A DNA stretch of 21,834 bases from a virus (IMGVR_UViG_3300032287_000313:1-21834), one strand, 5' to 3'; shown: positions 1 through 6,736, numbered from the stretch's first letter. Notes: generated by a model from the sequence alone, not told the origin. Numbers and translations: made by a program.

Positions 1-444
1 AGCATTCCTAGTGGACCGGCAAATTTTGGGACCGGCGATTTTACGATTGAAGGGTGGGTTAACTTTACTAGCGCTGGCGGCGGATACCCGCAATTTCTTT
101 CTGCTGGTGGGGCTGCGTTTCCGCAGTTTGCGTTTACCTCAAACACTCAAATATATTTTTATGACGGTACGACCACTTACGCAGGAAATTTTACATTTAC
201 ATTTGGAACTTGGTACTACGTTGCGTGGACCCGTGGCTCTGGCGTGCTAAAAATATACGTCAACGGGACTCAATTGCTGTCTACTTCCTACACTGGGGCG
301 ATTAATTTAAACACGGCTTTTGTTGGCGCGTATAGCAATGGACTTTCAAACGGATTCTTAAACGGCTACATCCAAGACCTACGCATCACCAAAGGCTACG
401 CCCGTACCATCACAACGCCAACAGCCGCGTTCCCAACGAGGTAA
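1..444 (+). CDS. LamG-domain tail fibre protein, C-terminal part (5' end outside window)
   Basis: The reading frame is open from the first base and ends at TAA 442-444, giving 147 residues of a longer protein. The visible part reads as a concanavalin A-like (LamG/laminin G) jelly roll: GTGDFTIEGWVNF, then FGTWYYVAWTRGSGVLKIYV with NGTQL, and the typical closing strand GYIQDLRITKGYAR. In phages this fold sits at the tip of tail fibres and is thought to bind surface glycans, so this is probably a receptor-binding protein. The next gene is a tail-fibre chaperone-like protein two bases downstream, the usual fibre-chaperone order. The N-terminus is missing, so I cannot see whether it carries the same virion-attachment module as the two propeller fibres at 9646 and 11275. 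An internal ATG at 11 is in another frame and is not used. Confidence 0.85.
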   Translation, partial: SIPSGPANFGTGDFTIEGWVNFTSAGGGYPQFLSAGGAAFPQFAFTSNTQIYFYDGTTTYAGNFTFTFGTWYYVAWTRGSGVLKIYVNGTQLLSTSYTGAINLNTAFVGAYSNGLSNGFLNGYIQDLRITKGYARTITTPTAAFPTR

Positions 445-446
445 CC

Positions 447-872
447 ATGCAGCTTGCTAACTCAGAACTTATCATCAAAGACCACACAGAGTGGTTTCCC
501 AATACATCTTTTGGTGACCGGGGTCCAAGCCTTGACTGGATTGTTGAACAGGGCTACTACGTCATCTCAGTATGGAAACCCTACGACTACAACACCGAAA
601 AACTTGTTTCAACCACTCCTCATCTGTATGACGGGATGTGCTGTCTAGTTAATGTTGAACCTCTAACGGCTGAAGAACTTCAGTCACGGATTGACACCCA
701 ATGGAGTGCAATTCGCAGCGCCCGTAACGAGATGCTCAAAGACACTGACTGGACGCAGTTATCGGACTCTCCGGTTGACAAAACCGCATGGTCGGTGTAC
801 CGTCAGGCATTGCGCGATATCACAACTCAGCCTGACCCGTTTAACATCGCATGGCCGAAGCAAAATGGCTAA
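447..872 (+). CDS. Tail-fibre assembly chaperone-like protein (Phage_tail_APC type)
   Basis: A 141-residue protein starting two bases after the LamG fibre stop. The C-terminal half (about 80-139) has the pattern of the phage tail assembly chaperone family: a Trp/Arg-rich helix (QWSAIRSARNEML), then DTDWTQLSDSPVD, the AWSVYRQALRDI core and a final P-x-x-x-A-W-P. The N-terminal half (FPNTSFGDRGPSLDW, YYVISVWKPYD) resembles the beta part of fibre-assembly proteins. Such proteins help the preceding fibre fold or trimerise and may stay at its tip. The position directly behind a fibre supports this. The last codons overlap the start of the next gene by eight bases. Function is inferred from motif and context. 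Confidence 0.75.
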   Translation: MQLANSELIIKDHTEWFPNTSFGDRGPSLDWIVEQGYYVISVWKPYDYNTEKLVSTTPHLYDGMCCLVNVEPLTAEELQSRIDTQWSAIRSARNEMLKDTDWTQLSDSPVDKTAWSVYRQALRDITTQPDPFNIAWPKQNG

Positions 873-1119
873 ATCACCTGCATGGCAAAGAGCAGAAGGC
901 AAGGACCCCAAGGGGGGCCTGAACGCGAAGGGACGCGCGTCCGCCAAATCACAGGGGATGAATTTAAAACCCCCCGCACCGAAACCAAAAACGAAAGAAG
1001 ACGCCGGGAGAAGGAAGAGCTTCTGTGCGAGATCGGCTGGCCAAGCGAAGATGTTTCCTTCTGCCGCGAAGGACCCCGAAAGCCGTTTGAATAAGGCGAG
1101 ACGGAAATGGGCATGTTGA
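865..1119 (+). CDS. DUF6321-like small basic Cys-containing protein
   Basis: An 84-residue, Lys/Arg-rich protein beginning MAKSPAWQRAEGKDPKGGLN and ending SRLNKARRKWAC. The start is ATG 865, overlapping the preceding stop; a longer open frame exists upstream in the same phase but lies inside the chaperone gene. I recognise the pattern PAWQR-EGK-P-GGLN-KGRAS, then a middle RRKSFCAR with a small-residue loop, then DPESRxNKxxRKWxC at the end, as a conserved family of phage proteins (DUF6321 as I recall). Conserved Cys (residues 54 and 84) hint at a metal or disulphide, but no function is known to me. It overlaps the endonuclease VII-like gene by 13 bases if that gene starts at 1107, so the two are probably translationally coupled. 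Confidence 0.75.
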   Translation: MAKSPAWQRAEGKDPKGGLNAKGRASAKSQGMNLKPPAPKPKTKEDAGRRKSFCARSAGQAKMFPSAAKDPESRLNKARRKWAC

Positions 1120-1514
1120 CTTGTACCCGATGTAAAGTTGAAAAACCCGCAACGCCAGAAGCGTTCCCATTGCATAACGGAAAAAAGAACGGCCTAGATA
1201 GTTGGTGCCGTGCGTGTCGGGCAATCTATAGAAGTGAAAATTGTCGTGGTCAACATAGGGATGTTATTTCCAACGAAGATTTGATTAGCTTAAAAACTAC
1301 CACAACACAATGCGTAATTTGTGGTAGCGAAGAAAAACTTGTTGTAGATCACGACCACGCAACTGGTAAAATTCGTGGAATGCTGTGCAACCACTGCAAC
1401 CGTGGTTTGGGTCATTTTCGGGATGATCCGTTGTTGCTTGAATTTGCAGCACAGTACTTACTCGCAAGCGCAGAATCGCCCGAGTGGGACAAGTATTTAA
1501 CGGTTAACGGGTGA
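1107..1514 (+). CDS. Recombination endonuclease VII-like nuclease (copy 1)
   Basis: A 135-residue HNH/His-Me finger nuclease of the T4 endonuclease VII type. Two Cys pairs near the N-terminus (CTRC at 6-9, CRAC at 34-37) form a small zinc-finger-like segment. The nuclease core follows: CVIC (69-72), DHDH (81-84) and GMLCNHCNRGLGHF with Cys 94 and 97 and Asn 98, matching the zinc ligands, the Asp-His catalytic region and the catalytic Asn of endonuclease VII. That enzyme resolves branched DNA before packaging. ATG 1113 is an alternative start; 1107 is preferred because AAGGCGAG lies just upstream. A second, divergent copy lies at 13130. It ends in a TGATG overlap with the next gene. Confidence 0.88.
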   Translation: MGMLTCTRCKVEKPATPEAFPLHNGKKNGLDSWCRACRAIYRSENCRGQHRDVISNEDLISLKTTTTQCVICGSEEKLVVDHDHATGKIRGMLCNHCNRGLGHFRDDPLLLEFAAQYLLASAESPEWDKYLTVNG

Positions 1515-1756
1515 TGGAGATGGAACACACTATCTGGAACGCAGTTCTTTCGGTGGGTATCAGCATTGTTGGGTTCTTCCTCAAGAGCATGTATGACGAG
1601 ACAAAACGCCTTCAAGTACTGATCAACAAGACCCGCGAAGAAGTTGCTAAAGAGTACGTAACCAAGACACAATTGGACGCAGACATCAATCGCATCTTTG
1701 ATCGGCTTGACCGGCTTGAAGCTAAGATCGACCGGCTGGTAGAGAAGCATGCCTAG
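1514..1756 (+). CDS. Small membrane-anchored coiled-coil protein
   Basis: An 80-residue protein with one hydrophobic segment near the N-terminus (about 6-23, IWNAVLSVGISIVGFFL) and a long charged helix (24-80) with heptad-like spacing, RIFDRLDRLEAKIDRLVEK. I chose ATG 1514, which overlaps the preceding TGA as TGATG; an in-frame GTG three bases upstream is possible. Proteins of this shape are common in phage lysis and tail regions (spanin- or holin-accessory-like), but no specific family is recognised. It follows an endonuclease VII-like gene, exactly as the membrane/coiled-coil gene at 13557 follows the second one. It overlaps the next gene by eight bases. Confidence 0.75.
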   Translation: MEMEHTIWNAVLSVGISIVGFFLKSMYDETKRLQVLINKTREEVAKEYVTKTQLDADINRIFDRLDRLEAKIDRLVEKHA

Positions 1757-2093
1757 TACGTCAAAGAAGCAACACAATTTTATGGAGGCTGTAGCCCACA
1801 GCCCCAGTTTTGCCAAGAAAGCTGGCGTCCCTCAGTCCGTGGGCAAGGACTTCGCAGCGGCTGATAAGGGTCGTAAATTTTCAAAAGGTGGTGAGATGGC
1901 TGAGTCAAAGAAAATGGTCGGTAAAGAAGTGGCTTTCATGAAAAAGAAAGGTGCTCCTGCCGCTATGGTCAAGCATGAGAAAGCTGAGATGATGGGCATG
2001 AAGAAGGGCGGGGCTGCTTCTTCACGCGCGGACGGGATTGCCCAGAAAGGCAAGACCAAAGGCAAACTACTCAAAAAAGGCGGAGCCTGCTAA
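1749..2093 (+). CDS. Basic DUF3008-like protein with C-terminal RADG module
   Basis: A 114-residue, very Lys-rich protein. The N-terminus (MPSTSKKQHNFMEAVAHSPS, then KKAGVPQSVGKDF) matches a recurring small phage family close to DUF3008. The middle contains SKKMVGKEVAFMKKKGAPAA. The C-terminus carries SSRADGIAQKGKTKGK followed by LLKKGGAC. The RADG stretch is shared with the next two genes. The hydrophobic-x-x-Gly-Gly motif occurs three times here (FSKGG 44-48, MKKGG 84-88, LKKGG 108-112). The charge suggests nucleic-acid or capsid-interior contact, but this is inference. ATG 1749 overlaps the previous stop. Confidence 0.8.
   Translation: MPSTSKKQHNFMEAVAHSPSFAKKAGVPQSVGKDFAAADKGRKFSKGGEMAESKKMVGKEVAFMKKKGAPAAMVKHEKAEMMGMKKGGAASSRADGIAQKGKTKGKLLKKGGAC
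2019..2066 (+). repeat. RADG C-terminal module, copy 1
   Basis: Codes for SSRADGIAQKGKTKGK near the C-terminus of the 1749 protein. Close relatives follow at 2501-2548 and 2782-2829. Confidence 0.8.
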
Positions 2094-2095
2094 TC

Positions 2096-2557
2096 ATGGC
2101 TAAGAAAGAAGTCGTCAGCAAAGCTGAGCTTGAAGCATCTGAGTACACCAATCTTAGGGATTACCTGAACGCCAAACGCGGACTTACCCGTAAAGGCGGA
2201 GAAGCCCCAGATTACAAAGCTGGGCGCACACCTGCGGCCCCGACTACTAGCGAGCCAAAAGAATATACTAAGGCTTCGGATGGCATGCAGTCCCCCGACA
2301 TGGCTGCGGCGTTGCGCAAAGGGTATGCGGACGTAGGACCCCAAACCGACAAACCAAAAGCAGAAATGCCTTTTGCAGAAAGGTACTTGGGACGCGCTAG
2401 TAAAGAAGATCGTATGGCTATGCGCGAGCGAGCGCCCAAGTTTATTCAGAATGCACTTGACGCGGTTGGGCTTAAAAAGGGCGGTTCTGTTTCCTCGGCT
2501 TCTTCGCGTGCAGATGGGTGTGCGCAACGCGGCAAAACTAAAGGAAAGGTAGTTTAA
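2096..2557 (+). CDS. Conserved small basic protein with C-terminal RADG module
   Basis: A 153-residue protein of unknown function, starting two bases after the previous stop (junction TAATCATG). The N-terminal part is helical and charged (SKAELEASEYTNLRDYLNAK); the middle is loop-like (residues 35-85, Pro/Asp/Lys-rich); a second helical part covers about 90-125 (PFAERYLGR, EDRMAMRERAPKFIQNAL). The C-terminus is VGLKKGG, a short Ser linker, then SSRADGCAQRGKTKGKVV, almost identical to the tails of both neighbours although the rest is unrelated. No catalytic motif is seen. It may be a virion cargo or assembly protein, judging only from the structural gene context. Confidence 0.75.
   Translation: MAKKEVVSKAELEASEYTNLRDYLNAKRGLTRKGGEAPDYKAGRTPAAPTTSEPKEYTKASDGMQSPDMAAALRKGYADVGPQTDKPKAEMPFAERYLGRASKEDRMAMRERAPKFIQNALDAVGLKKGGSVSSASSRADGCAQRGKTKGKVV
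2501..2548 (+). repeat. RADG C-terminal module, copy 2
   Basis: Codes for SSRADGCAQRGKTKGK at the C-terminus of the 2096 protein. Its first 23 bases (2501-2523) are identical to 2782-2804. Confidence 0.85.
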
Positions 2558-2559
2558 TC

Positions 2560-2838
2560 ATGAAAGGTATCGACATTCTTGATCCTTTGCATATTACTAG
2601 ATCATTGGCGTCTTCCGGGGCAATGGGGCTTGTGCCTAAAGCGCTATCAGATAGCTTTGAAAAAGAAAAACAGGAGAAGGAAAAAGCTGCGCAAGCCAAT
2701 ATGATGTCCGGCTCGCCCGGTATGGCCCCCGGCATGAAGCGTGGCGGCGCAGTTAAAAAGATGGCTAAAGGCGGCTCGGCATCTTCGCGTGCAGATGGGT
2801 GTGCTGCCAAGGGCAAGACCAAGGGTCGGTTTGTATGA
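2560..2838 (+). CDS. Small protein with C-terminal RADG module
   Basis: A 92-residue protein: a moderately hydrophobic N-terminus (GIDILDPLHITRSLASSGAM), a Lys/Glu helix (FEKEKQEKEKAAQANMM), a Gly/Pro/Met linker, then MKRGG and MAKGG motifs and the ending SSRADGCAAKGKTKGRFV. The C-terminal module matches that of the two genes upstream; 23 bases of it are identical in DNA to those in the preceding gene. The start is two bases after the previous stop (TAATCATG). The stop overlaps the next start as ATGA. Function unknown. Confidence 0.75.
   Translation: MKGIDILDPLHITRSLASSGAMGLVPKALSDSFEKEKQEKEKAAQANMMSGSPGMAPGMKRGGAVKKMAKGGSASSRADGCAAKGKTKGRFV
2782..2829 (+). repeat. RADG C-terminal module, copy 3
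   Basis: Codes for SSRADGCAAKGKTKGR at the C-terminus of the 2560 protein. Shares 23 identical bases with copy 2, more than the surrounding genes share, which suggests a recent duplication or conversion of the module alone. Confidence 0.85.
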
Positions 2839-3068
2839 GAGCCAGTCGCGGCATGGGGGACATTAACCCCAAGAAGATGCCGGGTGCAAAGGTCAAGGCG
2901 CGCCGCGACGACACGGATTTTACTGAGTACAAGAAGGGCGGACCCGTTGGCTTGTACGCCAACATCAATGCCAAGCGTAAGCGTGGGGCTAAGATGCGTA
3001 AACCCGGAGATCCGGGAGCACCGACTGCTCAAGCGTTTATTGACTCGGCTAAAACCGCGAGGAAGTGA
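2835..3068 (+). CDS. Conserved small basic phage protein (GLYANINAKRKRG family)
   Basis: A 77-residue protein rich in Lys and Arg. It starts MRASRGMGDINPKKMPGAK, has a YKKGG motif at 32-36, then GLYANINAKRKRGAKMRKPG and ends APTAQAFIDSAKTARK. The GLYANI-AKRKRG-KMRKPG-GAPTA core is a pattern I know from several uncultured aquatic phages, with no assigned function. I chose ATG 2835, which overlaps the previous stop as ATGA; the longer frame from 2799 would run back into that gene. It ends in an ATGA overlap with the Gln-rich gene. A role inside the virion is plausible from context only. Confidence 0.75.
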   Translation: MRASRGMGDINPKKMPGAKVKARRDDTDFTEYKKGGPVGLYANINAKRKRGAKMRKPGDPGAPTAQAFIDSAKTARK

Positions 3069-3886
3069 TGGCAGGCGGATCTGGAATTGGGAGTTCAGCA
3101 AACCAAGCCGTACAAGGCGCTGCGGCTAACGGGCTGTTTAGTGGCAATAGGGCGCCGCAAGATGATTCTGGGGGATATGGCTCCACTCAAGGGAGTGGCA
3201 TGCTTAAGGGTATAGGCGGCATCTTTGGTGTTGGGCCACCGCAACCATCGCAAACCAATCCCACACCGCAGTTTCAGAACCCCTATGGTGCGCCGACCAT
3301 ATACAACCCATATTCCCCAGCGGATCAGCGCCAGTTTGGGTTCCAGATCCCGTATCAGTTGCAAATGAACCAACAGCGACAGATGCAACAACAGCAACCC
3401 CAACGACCGGCTTTCATGGATAACCCAGAGTTTCAAGGGTATCAAAAGCAAAGCGAAGATCTGAATAGGCAGATGAATGACTACGTGAAGCAAGCGCCCA
3501 TGTATAAGCAGTTGCAGGACCTACAGGGCAAGATGCAGGGCTTCCAGAAGCAGTATGAACCACAGGGACAAGCAGCTATGCGCGCTGCATTGGACGACAG
3601 CGGCATGGGTCGCGGCGGTCAACAGCAGTTTAATCCATACCAACGACAGCAGTTTAACCCGTACCAAATGTACGGCGGATTAGGTGGCCTGTTTGGTATG
3701 CAGAACGCATACGCTCAACAACCGCAGCAAAGTACGCAAGCGCAAATAAATGCAGCAAACCAACAGTTCCTTCAACGGGGGCAGGCAATCTCTAACCCAG
3801 CGCCGTCTACAACGGGTGTTACTAATTCACGGCAACCCGCACAGCAAGATTGGACATCCCAATCTTGGTCGTCAGACGGCTACTAA
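3068..3886 (+). CDS. Gln/Asn/Pro/Tyr-rich low-complexity protein
   Basis: A 272-residue protein dominated by Gln, Gly, Pro, Asn and Tyr. NPY motifs recur (QNPYG, YNPYS, then FNPYQ twice at close range), along with poly-Gln stretches. A more helical section lies at about 120-180 (YQKQSEDLNRQMNDYVKQAP, LQDLQGKMQGFQKQY). No enzyme motif or signal peptide is seen. The composition is that of a flexible, prion-like or assembly-scaffold protein, unlike its basic neighbours. I take ATG 3068 (ATGA overlap) over the GTG at 3065. It stands between the small basic proteins and the first adaptor gene, so a virion or assembly role is likely but unproven. Confidence 0.75.
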   Translation: MAGGSGIGSSANQAVQGAAANGLFSGNRAPQDDSGGYGSTQGSGMLKGIGGIFGVGPPQPSQTNPTPQFQNPYGAPTIYNPYSPADQRQFGFQIPYQLQMNQQRQMQQQQPQRPAFMDNPEFQGYQKQSEDLNRQMNDYVKQAPMYKQLQDLQGKMQGFQKQYEPQGQAAMRAALDDSGMGRGGQQQFNPYQRQQFNPYQMYGGLGGLFGMQNAYAQQPQQSTQAQINAANQQFLQRGQAISNPAPSTTGVTNSRQPAQQDWTSQSWSSDGY

Positions 3887-3888
3887 GA

Positions 3889-4821
3889 ATGGCAAATACT
3901 TCCGGCCAAACTACATTTAACCTTGACCTGACGGAACTGGTCGAGGAAGCCTTTGAGCGTGCTGGCTCGGAGTTGCGCTCTGGGTATGATCTTCGTACGG
4001 CTAGGCGGTCGCTCAACCTCATGTTTGCCGACTGGGCAAACCGGGGCATTAACATGTGGACGTTTGAGCAGGGCACGATCACCCTAGTACCGGGGCAGAA
4101 CACGTACCCGCTTCCCAACGACACAGTGGATTTGCTTGAGCATGTAATCCGCACGAACGCTAACAGCGGCGCTAACCAATCCGACCTAACGATCACTCGC
4201 ATCAGCGTATCGACGTACGCCACGCTGCCAAACAAACTGGCGCAAGGTCGGCCTATTCAAGTGTGGGTTCAGCGCTATAATGGACAAACAACGCCAGTTT
4301 CAGCTACGCTGAGCACAACAATTAGTAGCACGGACACGACTATTACGGTTAGTTCTGTGGACAACTTGCCTGCTGCGGGGTTTGTTAAGATTGACTCGGA
4401 AGTTATTAACTACGGCTATATAACTGGCAACACGCTGTATAACTGTTTCCGTGCGCAGCAGAACACAACGGCGGCGGGACATACGGCAGGCGCTACAGTT
4501 TATTGGCAACAGACCCCGGCTGTTACGGTCTGGCCCACACCAGATACTTCGACCCCATACCAACTTGTTTATTGGCGTATGCGGCGCACGCAGGATGCTG
4601 GCGGCGGTGTGAATGTTATGGATGTGCCGTTTAGGTTTATTCCGTGTATGGCGGCGGGGCTTGCGTATTACGTGGCATTAAAAGTTCCCAACGGCATGCA
4701 GCGCCTTGATGTGTTGAAGATGCAGTACGACGAAGCTTGGGAAATGGCTGCGCAAGAAGATCGTGAAACGGCGGCGCTTCGTTTGGTGCCGCGTCAGATG
4801 TTTATCGGGTATGGTCCGTAA
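3889..4821 (+). CDS. Head-tail/tail connector (adaptor-like) structural protein with inserted beta module
   Basis: A 310-residue protein. The N-terminal helical part (LTELVEEAFERAG, YDLRTARRSLNLMFADWANR) followed by LVPGQNTYPLPNDTVDLLEH has the layout of podovirus connector/adaptor proteins (compare T7 gp11, P22 gp4 and the SU10-type adaptor). The C-terminal part (TVWPTPDTSTPYQLVYW, DVPFRFIPCMAAGLAYYVAL, AAQEDRETAALRLVPRQM) completes that fold. Between them, at about residues 137-206, lies a Thr/Ser-rich beta segment (TTITVSSVDNLPAAGFVKI, then SEVINYGYITGNTLYNCFRA) that looks like a separate inserted domain. I start at ATG 3889 because the upstream 13 codons lie inside the previous gene. Attachment below the portal is inferred. 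Confidence 0.75.
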   Translation: MANTSGQTTFNLDLTELVEEAFERAGSELRSGYDLRTARRSLNLMFADWANRGINMWTFEQGTITLVPGQNTYPLPNDTVDLLEHVIRTNANSGANQSDLTITRISVSTYATLPNKLAQGRPIQVWVQRYNGQTTPVSATLSTTISSTDTTITVSSVDNLPAAGFVKIDSEVINYGYITGNTLYNCFRAQQNTTAAGHTAGATVYWQQTPAVTVWPTPDTSTPYQLVYWRMRRTQDAGGGVNVMDVPFRFIPCMAAGLAYYVALKVPNGMQRLDVLKMQYDEAWEMAAQEDRETAALRLVPRQMFIGYGP

Positions 4822-5211
4822 ATGGGCAATAGGTTTGCATCGGGTAAGAACTCGATTGCTGAATGTGATCGGTGTGGGTTTAGGTTTAAGCTGAGCATTC
4901 TTAGAAAAGAAGTCGTCAAGACCAAGACCTACAACTTGCTGGTTTGCCCAAATTGCTGGGACCCCGACCAGCCGCAATTGCAGTTGGGGATGTATCCGGT
5001 AGATGACCCGCAGGGGGTGCGCGATCCGCGCAGAGATAACAGCTACGAAGTGTCCGGGCTTCTTGCTGATGGTTACTCCGGCGGCGGCAGTCGAGTGTTT
5101 CAGTGGGGATGGAATCCGGTTGGTGGGGCAAGTTTTTTTGATACGGCGTTGACCCCAAATAACTTGGCTTTACGGGTGCAATTGGGTACAGTAACGGTTG
5201 TGACGACATAG
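4822..5211 (+). CDS. Zinc-ribbon conserved phage protein
   Basis: A 129-residue protein starting directly after the previous stop. Cys 15 and 18 (CDRCGFRFK) and Cys 42 and 45 (CPNCWDPDQPQLQLG) form a clear four-Cys zinc ribbon. It is followed by MYPVDDPQGVRDPRRD and a less conserved C-terminus with FQWGWNPVGG. The family is common next to connector genes of aquatic podoviruses. Function is unknown; a structural or connector-assembly role is suggested by the flanking adaptors. The C-terminal 50 residues are Gly- and Val-rich and could form beta structure. Confidence 0.8.
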   Translation: MGNRFASGKNSIAECDRCGFRFKLSILRKEVVKTKTYNLLVCPNCWDPDQPQLQLGMYPVDDPQGVRDPRRDNSYEVSGLLADGYSGGGSRVFQWGWNPVGGASFFDTALTPNNLALRVQLGTVTVVTT

Positions 5212-5219
5212 GAATCATC

Positions 5220-5384
5220 ATGGACAAGAAGATGGTAAAGGCGATTGCGGACACAGAAGTCCGCGCGCACGAAAAGCGGCTACACAAAGGCGTCAAGAAA
5301 TTGAAGGCCGGCGGTCCCACTACGGATGACCGCATGAAGTACGGCAAAAATTTGTCCCGCGCCATGAACCAAGGTAGCAAATAA
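5220..5384 (+). CDS. Small basic conserved protein (54 residues)
   Basis: A short gene starting at ATG 5220: MDKKMVKAIADTEVRAHEKR, then LHKGVKKLKAGGPTTDDRMK and a short tail ending QGSK. AGGA in TAGGAATCATC ahead of the ATG can act as ribosome-binding site, and the stop overlaps the next start as TAATG, so it fits the operon precisely. The pattern (AIADxEVRAHExR, then KxGGPTxxDRMKxG) is one I recall from related phage genomes. It carries LKAGG at 28-32, another case of the hydrophobic-x-x-Gly-Gly motif. Function unknown. Confidence 0.75.
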   Translation: MDKKMVKAIADTEVRAHEKRLHKGVKKLKAGGPTTDDRMKYGKNLSRAMNQGSK

Positions 5385-5650
5385 TGGCTAAGTTCAGCAT
5401 GAAACAAGGCGGCAAAGAGGTCGGCCCAGCTTCAGTTTACGCAGAACCGCACACTATGGACGGCAAGGCCGGTGTAGATCTGGGCAATAGCGGGTATGGT
5501 GCGGGCAATCGGATTAAACCAGAAGACTTGGCGCTGAGTGTGGGCGAGTTCCGTTCTAAGCCATACGCCGAGGTTAAGGCGACCGGAATTAAAACCCGTG
5601 GTAATGGTTGTGCTACTAAAGGCACGATGGCTCGGGGACCGATGGCGTGA
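5384..5650 (+). CDS. Conserved small protein with GNGCATKG C-terminus
   Basis: An 88-residue protein starting MAKFSMKQGGKEVGPASVYA and ending KTRGNGCATKG then TMARGPMA. The C-terminal R-x-N-G-C-A-x-K-G (residues 72-80) resembles the R-A-D-G-C-A-x-x-G module of the genes at 1749, 2096 and 2560. MKQGG at 6-10 is another hydrophobic-x-x-Gly-Gly motif. The middle (PHTMDGKAGVDLGNSGYGAG, LALSVGEFRSKPY) has no recognised fold. Both ends overlap neighbours (TAATG upstream, GTGA downstream). Function unknown; it lies between two adaptor-type genes. Confidence 0.75.
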   Translation: MAKFSMKQGGKEVGPASVYAEPHTMDGKAGVDLGNSGYGAGNRIKPEDLALSVGEFRSKPYAEVKATGIKTRGNGCATKGTMARGPMA

Positions 5651-6297
5651 ACTACGCTGAACTTGTAACTGCGGTTTCCGACTATGCGGAGAATACGTTC
5701 CCAACTGTGAACATGAATACGTTCATTGAGCAGGCGGAACAGCGCATTTACAACACAGTTCAATTCCCTTCGCTGCGTAGAAACGTGACCGGGACAACAA
5801 GCCCATCGAATAAGTACCTTGCTTGCCCAGATGATTTCTTATCTTCGTACTCTATGGCGGTTATTGACGCGACGGGCAACTATTCGTACTTGCTGAACAA
5901 AGACGTTAACTTCATCCGCGAAGCGTACCCACAGCCCACAGACACGGCACTGCCCAAGTACTACGCGCTGTTTGGCCCGCGGTCGAGCGACATAAACGAA
6001 CTGACATTTATACTTGGCCCAACTCCAGACGCCATATACACAATGGAGTTGCATTACTTCTTTTATCCACCGTCTATTGTCACGGCGGGGGCTAGCTGGC
6101 TGGGCGATAATTTTGATACGGTGCTGTTGTACGGGACTCTTGTTGAAGCCTACACGTTCATGAAAGGTGAGCAGGATATGATGGCACTATACGACGGTAA
6201 GTACAAAGAAGCGATTGGTCTTGCGAAACGGTTGGGTGATGGGTTGGAACGGCAAGATGCGTATCGTTCTGGTCAATACAGACAGCCGGTGACCTGA
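5647..6297 (+). CDS. Phage adaptor protein (SU10 adaptor / T7 gp11-like)
   Basis: A 216-residue protein with the recognisable adaptor layout: an N-terminal helix with INxAEQRIY-type motif (FIEQAEQRIYNTVQFPSLRR), a central beta part (KYLACPDDFLSS, the YSYLLNKDVNFIREAYPQP stretch, LPKYYALFGP), LGPTPDAIYTMELHYFFYPP and a C-terminal helical part (TVLLYGTLVEAYTFMKGEQD, YKEAIGLAKRLGDGL). In SU10- and T7-like virions this ring joins the portal to the nozzle. The start is GTG 5647 with GTGA overlapping the previous stop; no ATG fits. The Pro-Thr-Pro-Asp strand also occurs in the 3889 protein (WPTPD), which supports both being connector components. Confidence 0.85.
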   Translation: MNYAELVTAVSDYAENTFPTVNMNTFIEQAEQRIYNTVQFPSLRRNVTGTTSPSNKYLACPDDFLSSYSMAVIDATGNYSYLLNKDVNFIREAYPQPTDTALPKYYALFGPRSSDINELTFILGPTPDAIYTMELHYFFYPPSIVTAGASWLGDNFDTVLLYGTLVEAYTFMKGEQDMMALYDGKYKEAIGLAKRLGDGLERQDAYRSGQYRQPVT

Positions 6298-6734
6298 TGC
6301 CATTTACGGGAAATTGGACCACTAACACGTTTAAGACTGGGCTTCCTAGTGGGACATTTAATTTTAGCTCCGGCACTTCGCAGGTCTTCAAGATTGCGCT
6401 GTATACAAACGCCGCTACGTTAGATGCGACCACCACGGGATACACTTCAACAGGCGAGGTTTCTGCCTCGGGGTATACCGCTGGGGGGCAAATCCTTGTT
6501 GTTAGTCAAGTCCCTACTGTGGGTAATACCGGCACGGTATCGTACTGGTCATTTAGTAACGCCGTCTGGTCTACTGCGGTTACTGCGCGGGGAGCTTTGA
6601 TTTATCTGGACGACGGCGCTTCTAACCCGGCTATCTGCGTACTGGATTTTGGTGCAGATAAGACTTCGGCCAACACTTTTACAGTACAATTCCCGGCGGC
6701 TACCAACACTTCGGCAATTATCAGGATTGCATAA
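6297..6734 (+). CDS. Virion/tail structural protein, beta-rich
   Basis: A 145-residue, Thr/Ser/Ala-rich protein with almost no charged helices. The pattern FKIALYTNAATLDATTTGY, STGEVSASGYTAGGQIL, then a Trp-rich stretch (YWSFSNAVWSTAVTARGAL, with IYLDD) and a final short beta strand is a common small virion protein in aquatic phages. It starts with a TGATG overlap behind the adaptor and lies before other fibre-type genes. No catalytic residue is visible. It is probably a tail or head decoration protein; the exact location is unknown. Confidence 0.7.
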   Translation: MPFTGNWTTNTFKTGLPSGTFNFSSGTSQVFKIALYTNAATLDATTTGYTSTGEVSASGYTAGGQILVVSQVPTVGNTGTVSYWSFSNAVWSTAVTARGALIYLDDGASNPAICVLDFGADKTSANTFTVQFPAATNTSAIIRIA

Positions 6735-6736
6735 CC

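Noticed and set aside
882-1094. 70-codon plus-strand frame within the DUF6321-like gene
   Set aside because: The frame from 865 carries the family pattern up to the final Cys; this one does not.
759-1175. 138-codon open frame on the minus strand
   Set aside because: It lies opposite three well-supported plus-strand genes, has no recognisable sequence pattern, and the whole operon runs the other way.
1511-1513. GTG as start of the membrane/coiled-coil gene
   Set aside because: ATG three bases later gives the TGATG overlap used elsewhere in the operon.
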